Assembly: GCF_014529535.1 (NCBI RefSeq)
Contig: NW_023503616.1
Coordinates: 3,782,001 to 3,846,000 of the forward strand
DNA length: 64,000 nucleotides
Direction of reading: 5' to 3'
Source: Bradysia coprophila
Taxonomy: Eukaryota; Arthropoda; Insecta; Diptera; Sciaridae
Part shown: piece by piece, positions 1 through 12,347 of the stretch
Numbering within the stretch: position 1 is the first letter of the stretch
How the letters are laid out: each line of letters begins with the position of its first letter
Program-made: the position numbers and the translations under genes
The notes under the pieces: generated by a model
Told to the model about the DNA's origin: nothing
The model's database searches: none
The model's input: only the letters and a program-made list of their open reading frames with translations

Positions 1-1903
1 TAATTTTAATAATTGCTTAATATATAACTGTGTGACCTATTTTCATACTATACTTGTTTTTGAGACAATTTCATACTTCTTCGGTATATTATACCTCGGT
101 TATGAACGGTTACATTGTGCACCTTTCAAATGAATTACTTCTTATAAAATACTAACATACGCTGTATATATCAGTTTATACCTGAATACTTGACCAGTTT
201 TTTATTATAATCACACAACACCATAAAAAACTGGAAACGAATTCGATTTACAAATGTTGTAAAAAAAGAGTTGAGAAACAAATCCATTGATGCTGTGATA
301 TTCCGATATGTATTATTGAGGTCCAAGATGCTTTCGATTTAATTGATGTAATACAACAAAATATCTAAGGTTGAAAACGCATTAAAACTTCACCCAAAAG
401 TCATTTACTTTTTGGATGAGTGAAGACAATATAACAACAATGGTCCGTCATTATTTCCACCCACAATACTCTCTTATTTCACACACAACAACCTTTTAGA
501 AGCTCGGCAAACGTATCGTGATATTATACAATTGTTGAAACAAATCTATTACTACATTAGTTTTAACTCACGTTATATAAGAGTATACCTCTCTACCTCA
601 TCGCTAAATTTCACTTAATTTTCGATAACAAATGACTAACATCTTCTTAAAAAAAATTGTGAATGAATGTATAATTTTAACAAAATTGTATAGTTGAACG
701 GGCTATCCAAAATTGGAAAAAAAATACTTATTCAATTACGCCAAAGTTTAATTTTAAGTCGGCATCCAGGTGGAACGGACCATCTTTTCGATAAAATTGA
801 CACAAAAAAACACGAAACTTTTCAATTTGAATGTTGACTCGTATTAATCACATCGGGTAAATCAGAAACTAATTTGTATCTCGTGCTACATGATATGGCT
901 AAGAGTGCTAATTAAAATATTAACGGTTAATTGATCTGCTAAAGCTATTTGTATACAAATAAATAATTTCACTGTTGGTGCTAAGACTAAGCTTGTTTGC
1001 ATTTTTACGTAATATTTTGAATAAATTACTGGTTAGTTCGAATCGTAAACGATCTAAATGTCTTATAACCTTTGGATTGTGTCGATAATGCCAAGTCTGT
1101 ATAATTGGAATATTGAATGAAAAAACGTATTTGTTGAGCACTTGCAATTTCTTCAATCTATTTATTTAATGTTAGCTATGTTATTTATACAAACTTAACA
1201 GAGAGAACCTCTTCAACAAATAATGTCTTTGGACGATAATTGAACAATGAGGCTTTTCCTCAAACAATTCTGGACTTATCAATTAGCTGTGCTGAAGTTG
1301 AAACATAAAATGTTCAAATAAATCAACAGAGTCACAAATTCATTTTAAGTCATTCAACTCGAGCGAGTTTCTAAATCATATTCAACATTTTTTTCAAGTG
1401 GAACTAGGATAAGTGAAGTAGGATAAGCCGATTAATTACAAGTATAAGAAGTGTCATAGAGATTGGGTGTTCAGATTTATTTTACAAGTTGAATTTTAAC
1501 AAATTTTTGAGTAGTTAGAGCATCAGATTATAGTAAGTTCTCTCACACGAGCTGTATTAATTGTGTACTTTTAACCTTTCACAGACGGCTAGCATATGTA
1601 TCACGACTATGATTTCGAATGTGTTATATCTGTTAGCTACTACAATCAACTATAAGAGAAATATTATTAGATCGTCACTTCTTTTTCTGTCATTGTTGTC
1701 GATAACAGATGACCAGCCGTTTTTGAAAGGTTTAACAGAAACTTTGAATAATATGTTACCCTTATATTTGTACAATACACCAAAATTTAGACCACTTAAC
1801 GCCCACATAGTAATAAACGAAACAAAATTTCATATTCTTCAACAGTTCTTTCACCATTGAACATGAATACGATAGAATAGAGGAAACGACTAATATATAT
1901 ATA
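1..1903. other. Intergenic, no gene recognised
   Basis: AT-rich sequence upstream of the glycerol kinase-like gene. Open frames of 78 residues (minus, about 920-1156) and 99 residues (plus, 1561-1860) occur, but neither resembles a family I know. The first has no ATG at its start, and the second ends just before the next gene. I see no repeat structure or RNA gene here. Confidence 0.5.
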
Positions 1904-4333
1904 ATGGCGAGACCTCAATACATCGCTGCATTAGATGTGGGAACCACGACGATAAGATGCTTTATCTACAATGACAGTGTGATAACTATTGGCTCGGCCA
2001 CTGAACAGGTATACATTTATAGCAAACATTGTTTTTTTCTTTGATTTACTGACACTTTATTAAATCCAATAATTGAACTATGTGTATCACAGGTTCATCT
2101 TTTGTATCCAAAACCGGGATTCGTTGAAATTGACCCAGATCAATTATGGAATAGTATCATCAAAACTATTGAAAACGCCGTTAAAGGTTCATGCAAAATT
2201 TACTAAACCGAAAAACTTCCTTCTAAAACCATTATAACCTTTAGATGCAAAACTGGAGATGAGCGATATAATTTGTCTAGGCATATCCACTCAACGTTCA
2301 ACATTCATAACGTGGGATAAACAAACCGGTCAAACGTTTCACAACTTTATTACGTGGAAGGATATTCGAGCAGACAAATTGGTGAAGAAATGGAATTCCA
2401 GCTGTATCATCAAGGTTGTCGATTAATTCCCCCCGTCTTCGTAAAATTAACTAAATTTTTCATTTTATTCCATCAAGACAATGCATGGAGTTTCGAGGTT
2501 CCTCTATTTAATGACAAGGAGCAGTAGATTTTTAGCTGGAAGTGTATTAAAATTAATGAATACTCAAGTAAGTTTGTGGACCAAGATAATTTTTTGATTG
2601 CAGTTTAACATGAAACACAATCAATTGCAGACAACTCTAAGACTACACTGGGTGATAAAAAACAATGAACGTCTCAATGAAGCTATTCGAAACAAAACGG
2701 CAATGTTCGGTACGCTAGACTCTTGGTTACTTTACAGGTTACGGAAGGGATACTCTCAAAATAAGTATGTGGAACACATCAGTGATATAACCAGTTGTTC
2801 GGCGACAGGATTTTATGATCCATTTTCGTTAAACTGGGCCGATTGGGCGCTAAAATTATTTTCGATCAATGTAAGTGACTCTTCCAATTTCGTCGTTCGC
2901 AAATGAATGCAGATATTCATGAGCTCTTTTTAGAAAGATATGCTGCCTAGAGTGGTGGATAATTCATATGACTTTGGATACGTTGACAAATCAATATTGG
3001 GACATGAAATCAAAATTGGATGCATGGTAGCTTCGCATACTCTGCAAAATAAAAAGAGAAACGAAAATGAATTGAAATTTGATTTTAGATTGGTGATCAA
3101 TCGGCATCGATGTGGGGGTCTTGTTGCTTTAATAGAGGAGATGTTAAGGTAATGGAAACAATAGTGATGCCAGATAATAAGGCGAATCGTAAATTCAAAT
3201 TCAATTATTTTCCGACAGGTTACCTTGGGAACCGGATCATTTCTCAACGTGAATACAGGTCAAAAATGTCACGCATCGGTACATGGGTTATATCCGCTGG
3301 TAGCGTGGAGGTGGAGAAAGAAAGAACAAAAGTCTGATGAATTAATGTACTGCGTCGAGGTAGATCTAATCGAGTCTCAAAAAAAACCTGAAAAATTATC
3401 GAAAAAAAATATTTCCAGGGTGCATCCAATGACACCGGTTCAATTATTAAATGGGCTCAAGATTTTGGTAAGTTGTTCAACTTCCCACTGTTGCCAATAA
3501 GATTTATACATAAAACATAAATCACCCAACTAGGATTATTTACCGATCCCGCTGAGTCGTCTGATATTGCTAATACAGTTGATAATACTGATGGAGTTTA
3601 TTTTGTGCCTGCATTTAGCGGATTAGGGGTAAGAAATTCTTACTAAGAATACGCGAACATTTTACTTAATCGACATTGTTCAATCTGTTGCTCAGAGTTT
3701 TTTTTTCGCAAAATCTTGTATTTCAGTTTTAACATACGTTTTGCTAATTGTACACAACCTAAAGCATATCGATTTTTATTGTCGTCGTTGTTGATAATAG
3801 ATAACTAATATTGTTAACAGGCACCCGTTAATGATTATCAAGCTGCGTCCGGTTTAATCGGTCTACGTCCGTCGACCAATAATGCTCACATTGTTCGCGC
3901 CGTTTTGGAAAGTATCGCATTTAGAGTGGCCCAACTGTACACGTGCACTCTGAACGAGACTGATTTTACATTTTCAGTGATCAGGTATGACTCCATTAAC
4001 GCCATTAGTAATTCAAACTTCTGTAATGATATTTTGAATTTTAGAGTGGATGGAGGCGTTTCTCGTAACGATTTCGTATGTCAGTTGTTGGCAGATTTAA
4101 CAAGACTTCATGTAGAGCGAAGTGATAATCCTGAATTAAGCGTGCTAGGAGCTGGATTTCTTGCCGGTTTGAATGTGGGCGTGTGGAAGGATCGTAACGA
4201 TTTGTTGCGATTACGGAAAGTGGAGAAGGTATTCGTACCGCGACCTGAGATTAATTCCAAGTGTTTGGAGTCTTTTCGAGCGTGGGAAAAAGCTTGTAAT
4301 AGATTTAAAGGTTGGTACAACGAGGTCAAATAA
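1904..4333 (+). CDS. Gk5: Glycerol kinase 5-like FGGY sugar kinase
   Basis: FGGY-family carbohydrate kinase; this family phosphorylates glycerol to glycerol-3-phosphate with ATP. Twelve exons close in frame to 538 residues: 1904-2008, 2093-2186, 2245-2414, 2478-2567, 2604-2870, 2934-3026, 3089-3148, 3219-3359, 3419-3467, 3534-3628, 3821-3984, 4045-4333. The N-terminus has the phosphate-binding motif DVGTTTIRCF (about residues 10-19). Next come GISTQRSTFITWD, the family motif GTLDSWLLYRL, the substrate/ATP-domain hinge IGDQSASMWG, VTLGTGSFLNVNTG, FVPAFSGLGAP and VDGGVSRNDFVCQLLADL. The divergence from bacterial-type GlpK and the order of motifs fit the GK5 branch rather than canonical glycerol kinase. 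The start ATG is the first in frame and leads straight into the conserved N-terminus. It converges on the HINT3-like gene downstream. Family is certain; the GK5 subgroup is my inference. Confidence 0.9.
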
Positions 4334-4409
4334 ATCATGCATGGGAGATATCTTGTTCGGTTTTGGATTTTTATAAGCACTCTTAGTGTTGGAAAATGTT
4401 TTGAAAATC

Positions 4410-4415
4410 AATAAA
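4410..4415 (+). terminator. Poly(A) signal of the Gk5-like gene
   Basis: AATAAA 77 bases after the stop codon. The neighbouring minus-strand gene has its own AATAAA at 4450-4455, so the two convergent 3' UTRs probably abut or overlap. Confidence 0.6.
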
Positions 4416-4449
4416 AATACGAAAATGATTCGCCAGTAAAATACATCGC

Positions 4450-4455
4450 TTTATT
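4450..4455 (-). terminator. Poly(A) signal of the HINT3-like gene
   Basis: AATAAA on the minus strand about 43 bases beyond the stop codon at 4498. Confidence 0.55.
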
Positions 4456-4497
4456 CGTTCACCAATTTTATCACAGAAAATAATTTGTATTGCAATT

Positions 4498-5270
4498 TCA
4501 CTGGGTCGCACTGTGTGTTTCTTTGGACGAAGAAGAATTTGAGCTAATGTTATCGAGAACATATTGGGTCTGTGCAAAGAGAAGTCTAATAAAAATCTCG
4601 CGTTGGTTTTCCTGTACAATTCAATCACATACCGTTCGGAACCAGTAATTACTCGGTCTGAATATCCAACGGGCAATGAAGTTCATTTGATTTGTAGGTG
4701 CTAATCCGTGCATATGCAGATGAGGAACGCTGATGAATGGTGGCCAATGGAATCCAAGTGAAATGTGTTCGGATGCAACATTTTCTTTGGCAAAGAGATT
4801 CCGAAGTTCTTGCTCCATTTCTAACACTGAATAGAAAGAGTGTTTATGGTTGGCATGAATGGTTGTGGAATTAACATTTAATTCATGGGCTTAAGAAGAG
4901 TATTAAACAAAGTGGAAGATTTTATTTGAATCGGTAGAAAACACTTGATTCGAATCGAGTAACAGATTCAATAACTATTCTATATGATAAGTTTACCGTC
5001 TGCAAAAGGTTAACTACAGCAAACGAAAAATTACCACTTCAAAACAATATATCAAGATAAATTTCAAATGAGTTATCTTTACTCACACAAAGGCTTATCG
5101 GTTAATTGCAAATCTCTTCCATCTCTAATATGTCTTTTCGGAATAGCCAAATAGTGGAAGTCACAAGCAGGTTTAATATCTCTGATAATAACAAAATTGT
5201 CATTTTCAAATAGCAATTCCGTGTTCTCTTTCTTGGACACAATATTGCAAAAAACACATTCCCGAGCCAT
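4498..5270 (-). CDS. HINT3: HINT3-like histidine triad (HIT) hydrolase
   Basis: HIT-superfamily nucleotide hydrolase/phosphoramidase; HINT3 proteins cleave adenosine 5'-monophosphoramidates and adenylated lysine. Three exons on the minus strand, 5087-5270, 4633-4826 and 4498-4569, close in frame to 149 residues. The N-terminus ECVFCNIVSKKE carries the CxxC-type start typical of HIT proteins, followed by PKRHIRD. Exon 2 holds the triad signature HLHMHGLAP (His-x-His-x-His). The segment YWFRTTQYVLDNIS at the exon 2/3 junction matches the YWF-containing C-terminal tail of HINT3 and supports the third exon; without it the frame stops a few residues into the intron. Minus-strand AATAAA lies at 4450-4455. 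It could instead be an aprataxin-like HIT member, but no zinc finger is visible. Confidence 0.85.
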
Positions 5271-5743
5271 TGTTTCACAACTAAACTAAGAGCAAAATTG
5301 ACAAGACTTTTAACACCTGAGTTCCCTTATAGTGGTAGTCTCAGTCTTCCATAGTTTCTCACACTTACTGCTAAAATTTTAGGTGTCCATATAACCGGTT
5401 TTGCTTTCAAAACTATTATCGCAGATGGACTTTTGAGGTAGAAATTAATCACGGAAAAAACTACTTCTGCTTTGGTTTGTGCGAAATAAAAGTTGTAGGT
5501 GAGTGTTTATTATGAAAACAAAACTGTGAAACACACAACTGAGGAGTTATAGCGGGTTTTTAAAATTTGAAAAGAGAAATTCGAATTTTTAACTACAGTT
5601 ATTGCACTGGGTATACCATGTTATGACATTTCTCCGCCGTCCCATTTATTACCTTAACCAACTAATAGTATTTTTGTGTTTTTCGGTTCTGATTTTTGGA
5701 AAACTTAAATTAAAATTCGGCACCCAAGAAGTGGACGGTTCTA

Positions 5744-6322
5744 ATGGACGATCGCATTGACGTTACCAAAAGAAAACCACGTCGACTACGCGGTAATATC
5801 TATCATAATTTTCAGAATTAAGAAATTGTTTCAATTAGCGGCGTAGGAAAACCATTCAATTATCCTTTACGATTTATGATATGAAATTTTACTCAGTAAC
5901 GTTGCATCATTTATTCCGTACTATCAAATACTGCATATTCACCTACACTCCTCATAGTCTACTTGTTTTTAAACTGCAATTTTCATTATTAGGCACGCCT
6001 GCTCTTTCATTCATTAATCGTGCATCACTGATTGTTCTTGGTGCAGGAGCACTCATCGGATTAGCATTAACGTAAGTTGTGGATTTCCTGGACTTCTTTT
6101 CGGCTTACTACTAAATAGAATTGACTGAATTGAATTACAATTTTCAGGTTTCCACTTAACCTCGTTGATCGCGTGAAAGAGAAATACGATTTTGACGTAA
6201 TAAATGTGTCACAAAAAGAAAACCAGAGACGACGTATAATTGCCAAAGACTATGGAGAGCAAAAATCCGGGGAAGAAATATTAGCACTTTTAAAGGAACA
6301 GGAGAATTTACAAGAGAAATAA
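5744..6322 (+). CDS. Small single-pass membrane protein, unknown
   Basis: Three exons, 5744-5792, 5993-6071 and 6148-6322, close in frame to 100 residues. The N-terminus is short and basic (TKRKPRRLRG). One hydrophobic segment follows at about residues 27-46, containing LIVLGAGALIGLAL, and then a charged, probably helical C-terminal tail rich in Glu, Lys and Gln. A basic N-terminus, one glycine-rich membrane helix and a charged tail resemble small mitochondrial inner-membrane or respiratory-complex assembly factors, but I do not recognise a family and make no functional claim. The stop codon is only 22 bases before the SLX4 start, so the two genes are extremely close and may share a transcript or overlap. 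Confidence 0.65.
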
Positions 6323-6344
6323 TCAAACGAACGTTACATTGATC

Positions 6345-9300
6345 ATGGACAATAACAAAAAGAAGTCGTCAAAGTCTCGGTAATAATTCAAAACAGATTT
6401 TGTTGCCATGTCGCTCGATATATAGTCAAATAAAGGAAATGTTTTAGGATAACGATTGTTCTTATTCAAATTTCTTTTTCTCGCAGACAAAAACCTTCAA
6501 AGGCACCACCGCAAATTTCCAACTTCTTCTCAAAACCTTTAAGTCCAAAAAATCAACGGTTACCATCGTCGCCACCATCATCTCCAAATGAACGAAAGAG
6601 AAAATTATCAGAACAAGAAGTAGCATCTCAAAATGAAAGTCCAACATCGTATGCAAAGTCTTTGGAAAGAGATGCTGCAAAAATGTCAAAAATTCCGAAA
6701 GCAAAAAAAGCCAGCACCGTGGTCTCCACATTTTTCCAACAAGCAAACTCTGACGACCTTAGTGATTTTGAGTCCCCGAGCAAAAAAATCCAGTTCAAAA
6801 CACCTCCAGTTATACCGAAAAAGAAAGTAACCAGAAAGCGGAAAGCCGTTACCCAGAAAAATAAATTGAAAGATGCCCTAGAAACGGAAATATTTGAGAA
6901 TGCTTTACGTCATTATAGCAGTGAAAACGGTATGAATTCGGATGATCTTCAAATGGCTCTTGCTTTATCACGTTCGTTATCGGAAACTCATAGCACCAAC
7001 GAAAGTGAGTCATCCAACATATCCAGCGTCATTCGCAATGCTGAACCATTTCAGAAAGAGGATATCGTCAGGCAAACATTTCAGAAGTTTGGATTTAAGA
7101 AGAAAGACAATAGCGGTGAGTGATTGTGTTAACAACTTTAGACTAATGATTAATGTGCCGACGATCATTCAGATTACAATTTCAGAGATTTTTTCGGAAA
7201 TTTGGGATCCAAAAGAAAGTGGTCGTCGAAGTTCACACCATTGACACGACGTAGCGAGCACATTCAGAAGGAGAAATTCAAGAATAAAGTGAAAAACATT
7301 TTGCAAGTGTCTGCAGCCTTTGAAACTGTGGACAGTCAAGCGATACGCGAGTACAGCATAACCAGTTCCTACTTGCAACAGTTCTTCACGCCAAACAGTC
7401 CATCATACAACAGGAGTATAGCAGTTACGGAAACAAATGTCGAAGAATTTTACGTTAATAATTTGGTTCCTACTTCCACACTTCGATGTGGTTGTCTGCT
7501 AAAGAATTGGGCAGACATTCCTGGCAGAGATGTTTCTCCACAACGAGCGCTAACCGAATCAAGTAATCTCAACGAAGGTGGAATAGCTCCAGAAACTACA
7601 GTAGAAGAAAGACGGGATGAAGAAGTCAATTTGCCGAATTGTAATGTCGATAATATTGTGGGCCCGAGTGTTTATAAGGAAGGTAATGATTTGTGTGATG
7701 TGTTTGAATATGCAATGGATGTTGACCACCACCAAGAAGACAGTAACTCTCACAGTTCGCATTTGCACACAAATCAAGGGTCTCATGAAGGTAAAAACAA
7801 CAGTGAGAAATCATCGCCTATATTGGTCGTTGTTGTCTATAATAGATTTCTAACCGTTTCAGATATCGTAACTAAAATCGATTTACCGGATGACCGAGTA
7901 CCTTCACCGGATATGTTTGCTGATTACGAATCATCTGCTAACAATAGCCTTGACGATGGTAAGATTTTACGCAACATTCCGTCTCTAAAGAAATTAATCA
8001 AATAATTGTTACCTTGGGCAGACGTTTTAGAAAATCAAAATGCAGGCGATTGTTCCATCATATCGAAAGATTCGCCTCGTGGCACAAGCGAGAATATTTT
8101 GGATAATGAATGTCTAAGCATCACTTTACCAATAAATAACAAAAATAGTGGCAGCCAAGGAGCACCCAGTGTTCTTCTAGTGCAATATCAAGAAAATGAT
8201 GGCGTTGTTCTAAGTTCCGATGATTCTAATGAAGGTAATGGGTTTCAGAGCTGTAATTTTCCGTTTATTGCAACAATAAAACGATTCTTTCTCAGCACCT
8301 GTAAAGAATCCTGAATGCACCAGTACGACTAGTCCGCAGAAAGTGGTTGATATTTCGTCAACGATTCTGAAACAACTTTCATTCACCGATCGTCTGAAAA
8401 TGTATAACTCCGATCCAGCTTTAATAACTTCGGACGACGATCACATATCTTCCCTCATCGACCCATCTTCGCAAGATTCTATAGTTATTTCGGATGACGA
8501 AATTAACTACTCCATTAACAAATGCGGAGAGGGTGAGGATCACCACACTGTCGGGCACCATACCATGCTTTCACAAGAGTCAATTGTCTTATCTGATTCG
8601 GAAGATGAAGAGAAGGTCAAAGGCTCACAATCGATGGACTACGAAGCAGAAGAACGTCAAAGTTTTGCTTCGATAGAACTGGACAATGAAAATGATTTTG
8701 GAAACGAAAGTGGCCTTGACATTAATATCGTGGATGAAGTATTTAATTCAAGCCAGCAGTTAAAGAATGATACTGGCAGCGTTCGACAATTATGTCTGAC
8801 GGAAAGTGCTTTTGAGTCGGAAAAAACCAATATCTCTTCTGTCGAGTTCCCGTCAGTAGACATGGTGTCGCAGGAGTCAATTGTATTATCTGATTCTGAC
8901 GATGACAATAAAATGTCTTCGCAATTAACTCAAAACGAAGCTGTTGAACGGCAGAGTTTTGCTTCAATAGACCTGGGCAATGAATACGATTCGGAAGACG
9001 AACAAGGTCGAGATATAAATATCGATGATGAAATTTACAATTCAAATCAGTCGTTAAACGATGACGATCTCATCAATCTTAGTGTTCGGGAAATGTACCG
9101 GAAGGAGTTTGTATCCGAATCAGCGAAATCTTCCGCAAAAAAGAGCTTTTCACGAACAACTTCTGATTTGACGTTTGAACGAAAAGTGTGGAAACCCCCG
9201 AAAACGCCAGATAAGTTGCACAATATCAGCGATGATGACTTCGATGAATTTGATAAATTGGTCAGAGGTGATCGGTACCCACATTCTCCGGTTCCCAATG

Positions 9301-10156
9301 TAAATTCGATTGAAATTAGTGACGACGAGTTAGATAAATCACTTGAAATTCGACAAGATAATGGTTATCGTGATGATATAAGTGTCACGGATTTACCCAC
9401 GTCACCCCAGGAATGTGACGAATTTATCGTTCAATCAATGGATCAGGTATATCAAGTTCGAACTGGAAAGCTGGTATCACCAAAGCCCAACTATGAGAAT
9501 ATGGATTCACCGACACGTTTAGAACATCTGAAAAAGTACGGCCTCAAAACGTTGTCCAAACGAAAAGCTGTAATTTGTCTGGAACACATTTACAACCGAC
9601 TTCATCCTTACATTGAATTAGACGAACAAGACGATTTAGATAAGATTTTGAGTCAGAAAGAAAAGCTTGCGATTAATTCCAACATTAATAGAATTGACGT
9701 CATAGCTATTCCTTCGGAGACGGCTGAGGCACTCACGGAATCCGATTTTGATGTTCTGCAAGGAAATGAAGATATTTTCTATTTACCATCTGCTCCTAGA
9801 ACTAAGGTACAACTTAAACCTTATGATGGAATGCGTTTACCATTTTAACTATTTTGAATTTACAGAATCCATGGTGCCTTGAACCGCTGCACGTTGCATG
9901 GCATAATTTAATTAATTCCAATGCAACACTCTATGATGCTATTCTTCAGTACAAACCCGTCGATTTAATGGACATACGTTCACTATTGAAGAGCATCGGT
10001 TTGCGATATGAGACTAATGTAAACAGATGAAACAATTATAGGAAATTAATAAATTCAAATTCGTATTCGTTGCAGGATATAATCTCGTTTCTGGACCGGA
10101 AATGCATTACATTCAAAACTGATAATAAACGGAATGCCACGGCGAAGAAGAGTTGA
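6345..10156 (+). CDS. SLX4: SLX4/MUS312 structure-specific nuclease scaffold
   Basis: Scaffold for the SLX1, XPF-ERCC1 (MEI-9) and MUS81 nucleases in Holliday-junction processing and interstrand-crosslink repair (known for the family). Eight exons, 6345-6379, 6487-7115, 7173-7790, 7863-7958, 8022-8234, 8296-9806, 9866-10018, 10076-10156, close in frame to 1,111 residues, near the size I recall for Drosophila MUS312. The middle is long, acidic and Ser/Asp-rich with repeated short motifs such as SQESIVLSDS and VISDDEI, resembling SUMO-interaction motifs (hydrophobic core plus acidic Ser). Near the C-terminus is the SAP-like segment LKKYGLKTLSKRKAVICLE. The last two exons carry the SLX1-binding C-terminal domain, ending DIISFLDRKCITF, which is diagnostic. 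The introns between exons 2 and 6 are all phase 1 and 57-72 bp. The C-terminal assignment is firm; the N-terminal ATG in a tiny first exon is less certain. Confidence 0.9.
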
Positions 10157-10382
10157 GTTGCAGTCATTTTGTCCTTGTTGACTATAGTTTTTTTTAGCGT
10201 TTTTGTGATGTAATAGTTATTTAGGTTGTTTAGTTTAATTAAAAATGTCTTTAACCGAATACCGGTAGGTGAGTATTAAAATACTTTCCATTAGCCATCA
10301 CAACGAGTCATTGGCAACAATAATGTAAATTTCGTATTTCTGTAAAGGGTGTGAAAACACTTATTGCGGCAATCAGTGAATC

Positions 10383-10388
10383 AATAAA
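10383..10388 (+). terminator. Likely poly(A) signal of SLX4
   Basis: AATAAA 227 bases after the SLX4 stop and the first canonical signal I found on this strand. Confidence 0.4.
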
Positions 10389-11197
10389 GAACACGATTTT
10401 TTAAATTTGAAATATTTGTGTGGTCCTTTACCCTTTCACAGATGTAGATACTAAATACTTCCACTTTCGATCGAAGTAATTCTACTGAGAACTCATCGCT
10501 TATTTTTATCGTCACTCTGGCAACATTGTCTCCCTTAAACGGTTACACTTCCTTCGGATAGCGCGCAAGTCAAGTTGCACTAAAATTAAGGCGGCCAAAT
10601 TACTGAGGTAAGTGATGCGAATACATAAAATGAAGTAACGATTTCCACACATCCCTTTTCGTTTAGACCAGCCGGAATCACCTTCGAAAATCGTACAAAA
10701 TTTGGACTCCGCTATTACCCGCAGGGTATATTGATTGTGCAATTCAATTTAGACTATTAAAGTGCGACAAATATTTTTAAGCTGCAAAGTACTGCCAGCT
10801 TTCAATACGATGTCTTGTGGTTAAAAATGATTTTGGAAATCATTAGGGTAACGGCACAGAGAACACCCATGACAAACCCAAGCTCTAGTTCGATAAATGG
10901 AGAAAATCATTGAGTTCTTGTTCCTGAATCATAAATTCAGACCTGTACTAAAAAGTTAGAATGGAAATTAATAGAAAACAACAATTTGACTTAGTTCTTT
11001 TGAGTCTATTGGTATTTTCCAGTGTGGAGTGTGATTTAATTAATACTATCAGCTAGAGCGCGAACTAATACGAAACATGAAAAACTTTCAGGTAAATAAA
11101 GGAATTATATTCGAATTTGTGAGTCACAAAAGTTTTTGAAGAAATGGTCTTCGATCAAACAAAAAAACTCAATTAAAAACTCCAATGAATCAAAACA
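10389..11197. other. Intergenic, no gene recognised
   Basis: AT-rich spacer between the 3' end of SLX4 and the 3' end of the pRiA4b-domain gene. Short open frames are present, but none shows a known motif, and I see no long inverted repeat. Confidence 0.5.
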
Positions 11198-11203
11198 TTT
11201 ATT
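11198..11203 (-). terminator. Poly(A) signal of the pRiA4b-domain gene
   Basis: AATAAA on the minus strand about 65 bases beyond the stop codon, as expected for a transcribed eukaryotic gene. Confidence 0.5.
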
Positions 11204-11268
11204 TCAAGAGCAGAAATTTTCCGACACAGCTCGGCTTATCTTCATAAAAATAATTATGCATCCGCAAA

Positions 11269-11862
11269 TCAAAAACCTTGGAATGCATCTTCCCATGCCT
11301 CCACAGGATCTCTGAATATAATTTTTGTGTAATCAAACGGTTGTTTGACCCAGCTCATGTCGCTTGGATCTGCAGGACATTCTTCGGGTGGCGATGTACA
11401 GTTTCCCGCAACACATCTGGGATAGCTTGTATTCGGATCTTTTCCCAGTATCTTCTTCAAGGTGATTAGGAAGTTCCATGGACTTGCAAAATCGTATTCG
11501 TATGCGCAGATTGGATTCGATGGCGAAAAATAATTGGCAATTGGTGTGTGCTTCTCTGGTTTAATGGATTTGCTCATCCAATCATCCGGTATACCAATGT
11601 GCACGCAGCGACTATTTGCTGGATTTACCATATTGAACTTGTGCAAGTGAGAGTCTGACCAGCCCATTGAATCTTGAATAGCCACGTGCAGATCGTAGAA
11701 GCTGTAAGTGGCTGGCACCTCGATCGTTCGCCATATTGGAACTTTATGTCCGTGGTTCAATTTGATTTCGAAAGAGTAAATCTTTGTTGCATTCGCCGTA
11801 TTTGTAGAAGTCGAAACTTCAACAGTTGACGCTGTTTGAGTTGACTTTGAAAGCTTATCCAT
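11269..11862 (-). CDS. Plasmid pRiA4b ORF-3-like domain protein
   Basis: Intronless 197-residue frame with a clear ATG. The domain begins at about residue 28 with YSFEIKLNHGHKVPIWRTIE, continues with YDLHVAIQDSMGWSDSHLHKF and YEYDFASPWNFLITLKKIL, and ends with YPRCVAGNCTSPPEEC. These are the landmarks of the pRiA4b ORF-3-like family (PF07929 in my recollection): the PIW-R motif, LH--IQ--MGW-D-HLH-F, the YDF-W segment and the PPE-C motif. The family is common in bacteria and fungi and its biochemical role is unknown. Every other confident multi-domain gene here has introns; this one has none, which fits acquisition by horizontal transfer or retroposition. A eukaryotic poly(A) signal follows. 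It diverges from folliculin about 485 bp away. Confidence 0.85.
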   Translation of the reverse strand: MDKLSKSTQTASTVEVSTSTNTANATKIYSFEIKLNHGHKVPIWRTIEVPATYSFYDLHVAIQDSMGWSDSHLHKFNMVNPANSRCVHIGIPDDWMSKSIKPEKHTPIANYFSPSNPICAYEYDFASPWNFLITLKKILGKDPNTSYPRCVAGNCTSPPEECPADPSDMSWVKQPFDYTKIIFRDPVEAWEDAFQGF

Positions 11863-12347
11863 AATCGATAATCTTCGGATTTTAAGAATATTTTGAAATT
11901 GTCAGTTAATGACACTGTGGTGTTCTCGTGTTCTTCGTAACCCGCTTAATGAATGACAGTTTGTTATGTAGAACCAATGCTACGTTGTTAAATGTTGAAT
12001 CGTTGTGTATGTAGGGCTGTGCTATTTTAGTGTTGAATTGTGAAATATGGAGACGAATATTTCGAATTCTTTTACTTTCCATTGATACACCTTTAGGAGA
12101 GTTTCTGAAGATCACTTTGATCACCCGCAATGTTGTTCGATGTCGGAATTTCTAAAATGTTTCACTTTTGCTAAAAATATTTATTTCTACTGGGATCAAT
12201 AGTTTTGCTCAGCCCTGTGAAATCACGTGCTTTGGATTATTTATTTACATACATTTGACATTGACAGACTCTGAATAATCGTCTTGTGTTTTTGTGATTG
12301 GAATTATTGTACGTCGAATTCGAGATTTTTGCAGAGAGAAAAAAGGA
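11863..12347. promoter_or_regulatory. Divergent promoter region, pRiA4b gene / folliculin
   Basis: The 485-bp interval between the two divergent start codons should hold both promoters. I see no TATA box that I would assign with confidence. Confidence 0.35.

Noticed and set aside
920-1156. 78-codon minus-strand frame upstream of the Gk5-like gene
   Set aside because: It has no ATG start and no family resemblance, and the composition matches the AT-rich background.
1561-1860. 99-codon plus-strand frame just before the Gk5-like start
   Set aside because: It begins without an ATG, is hydrophobic and Leu/Ile/Asn-rich as expected by chance in this base composition, and does not join in phase to the kinase exons.
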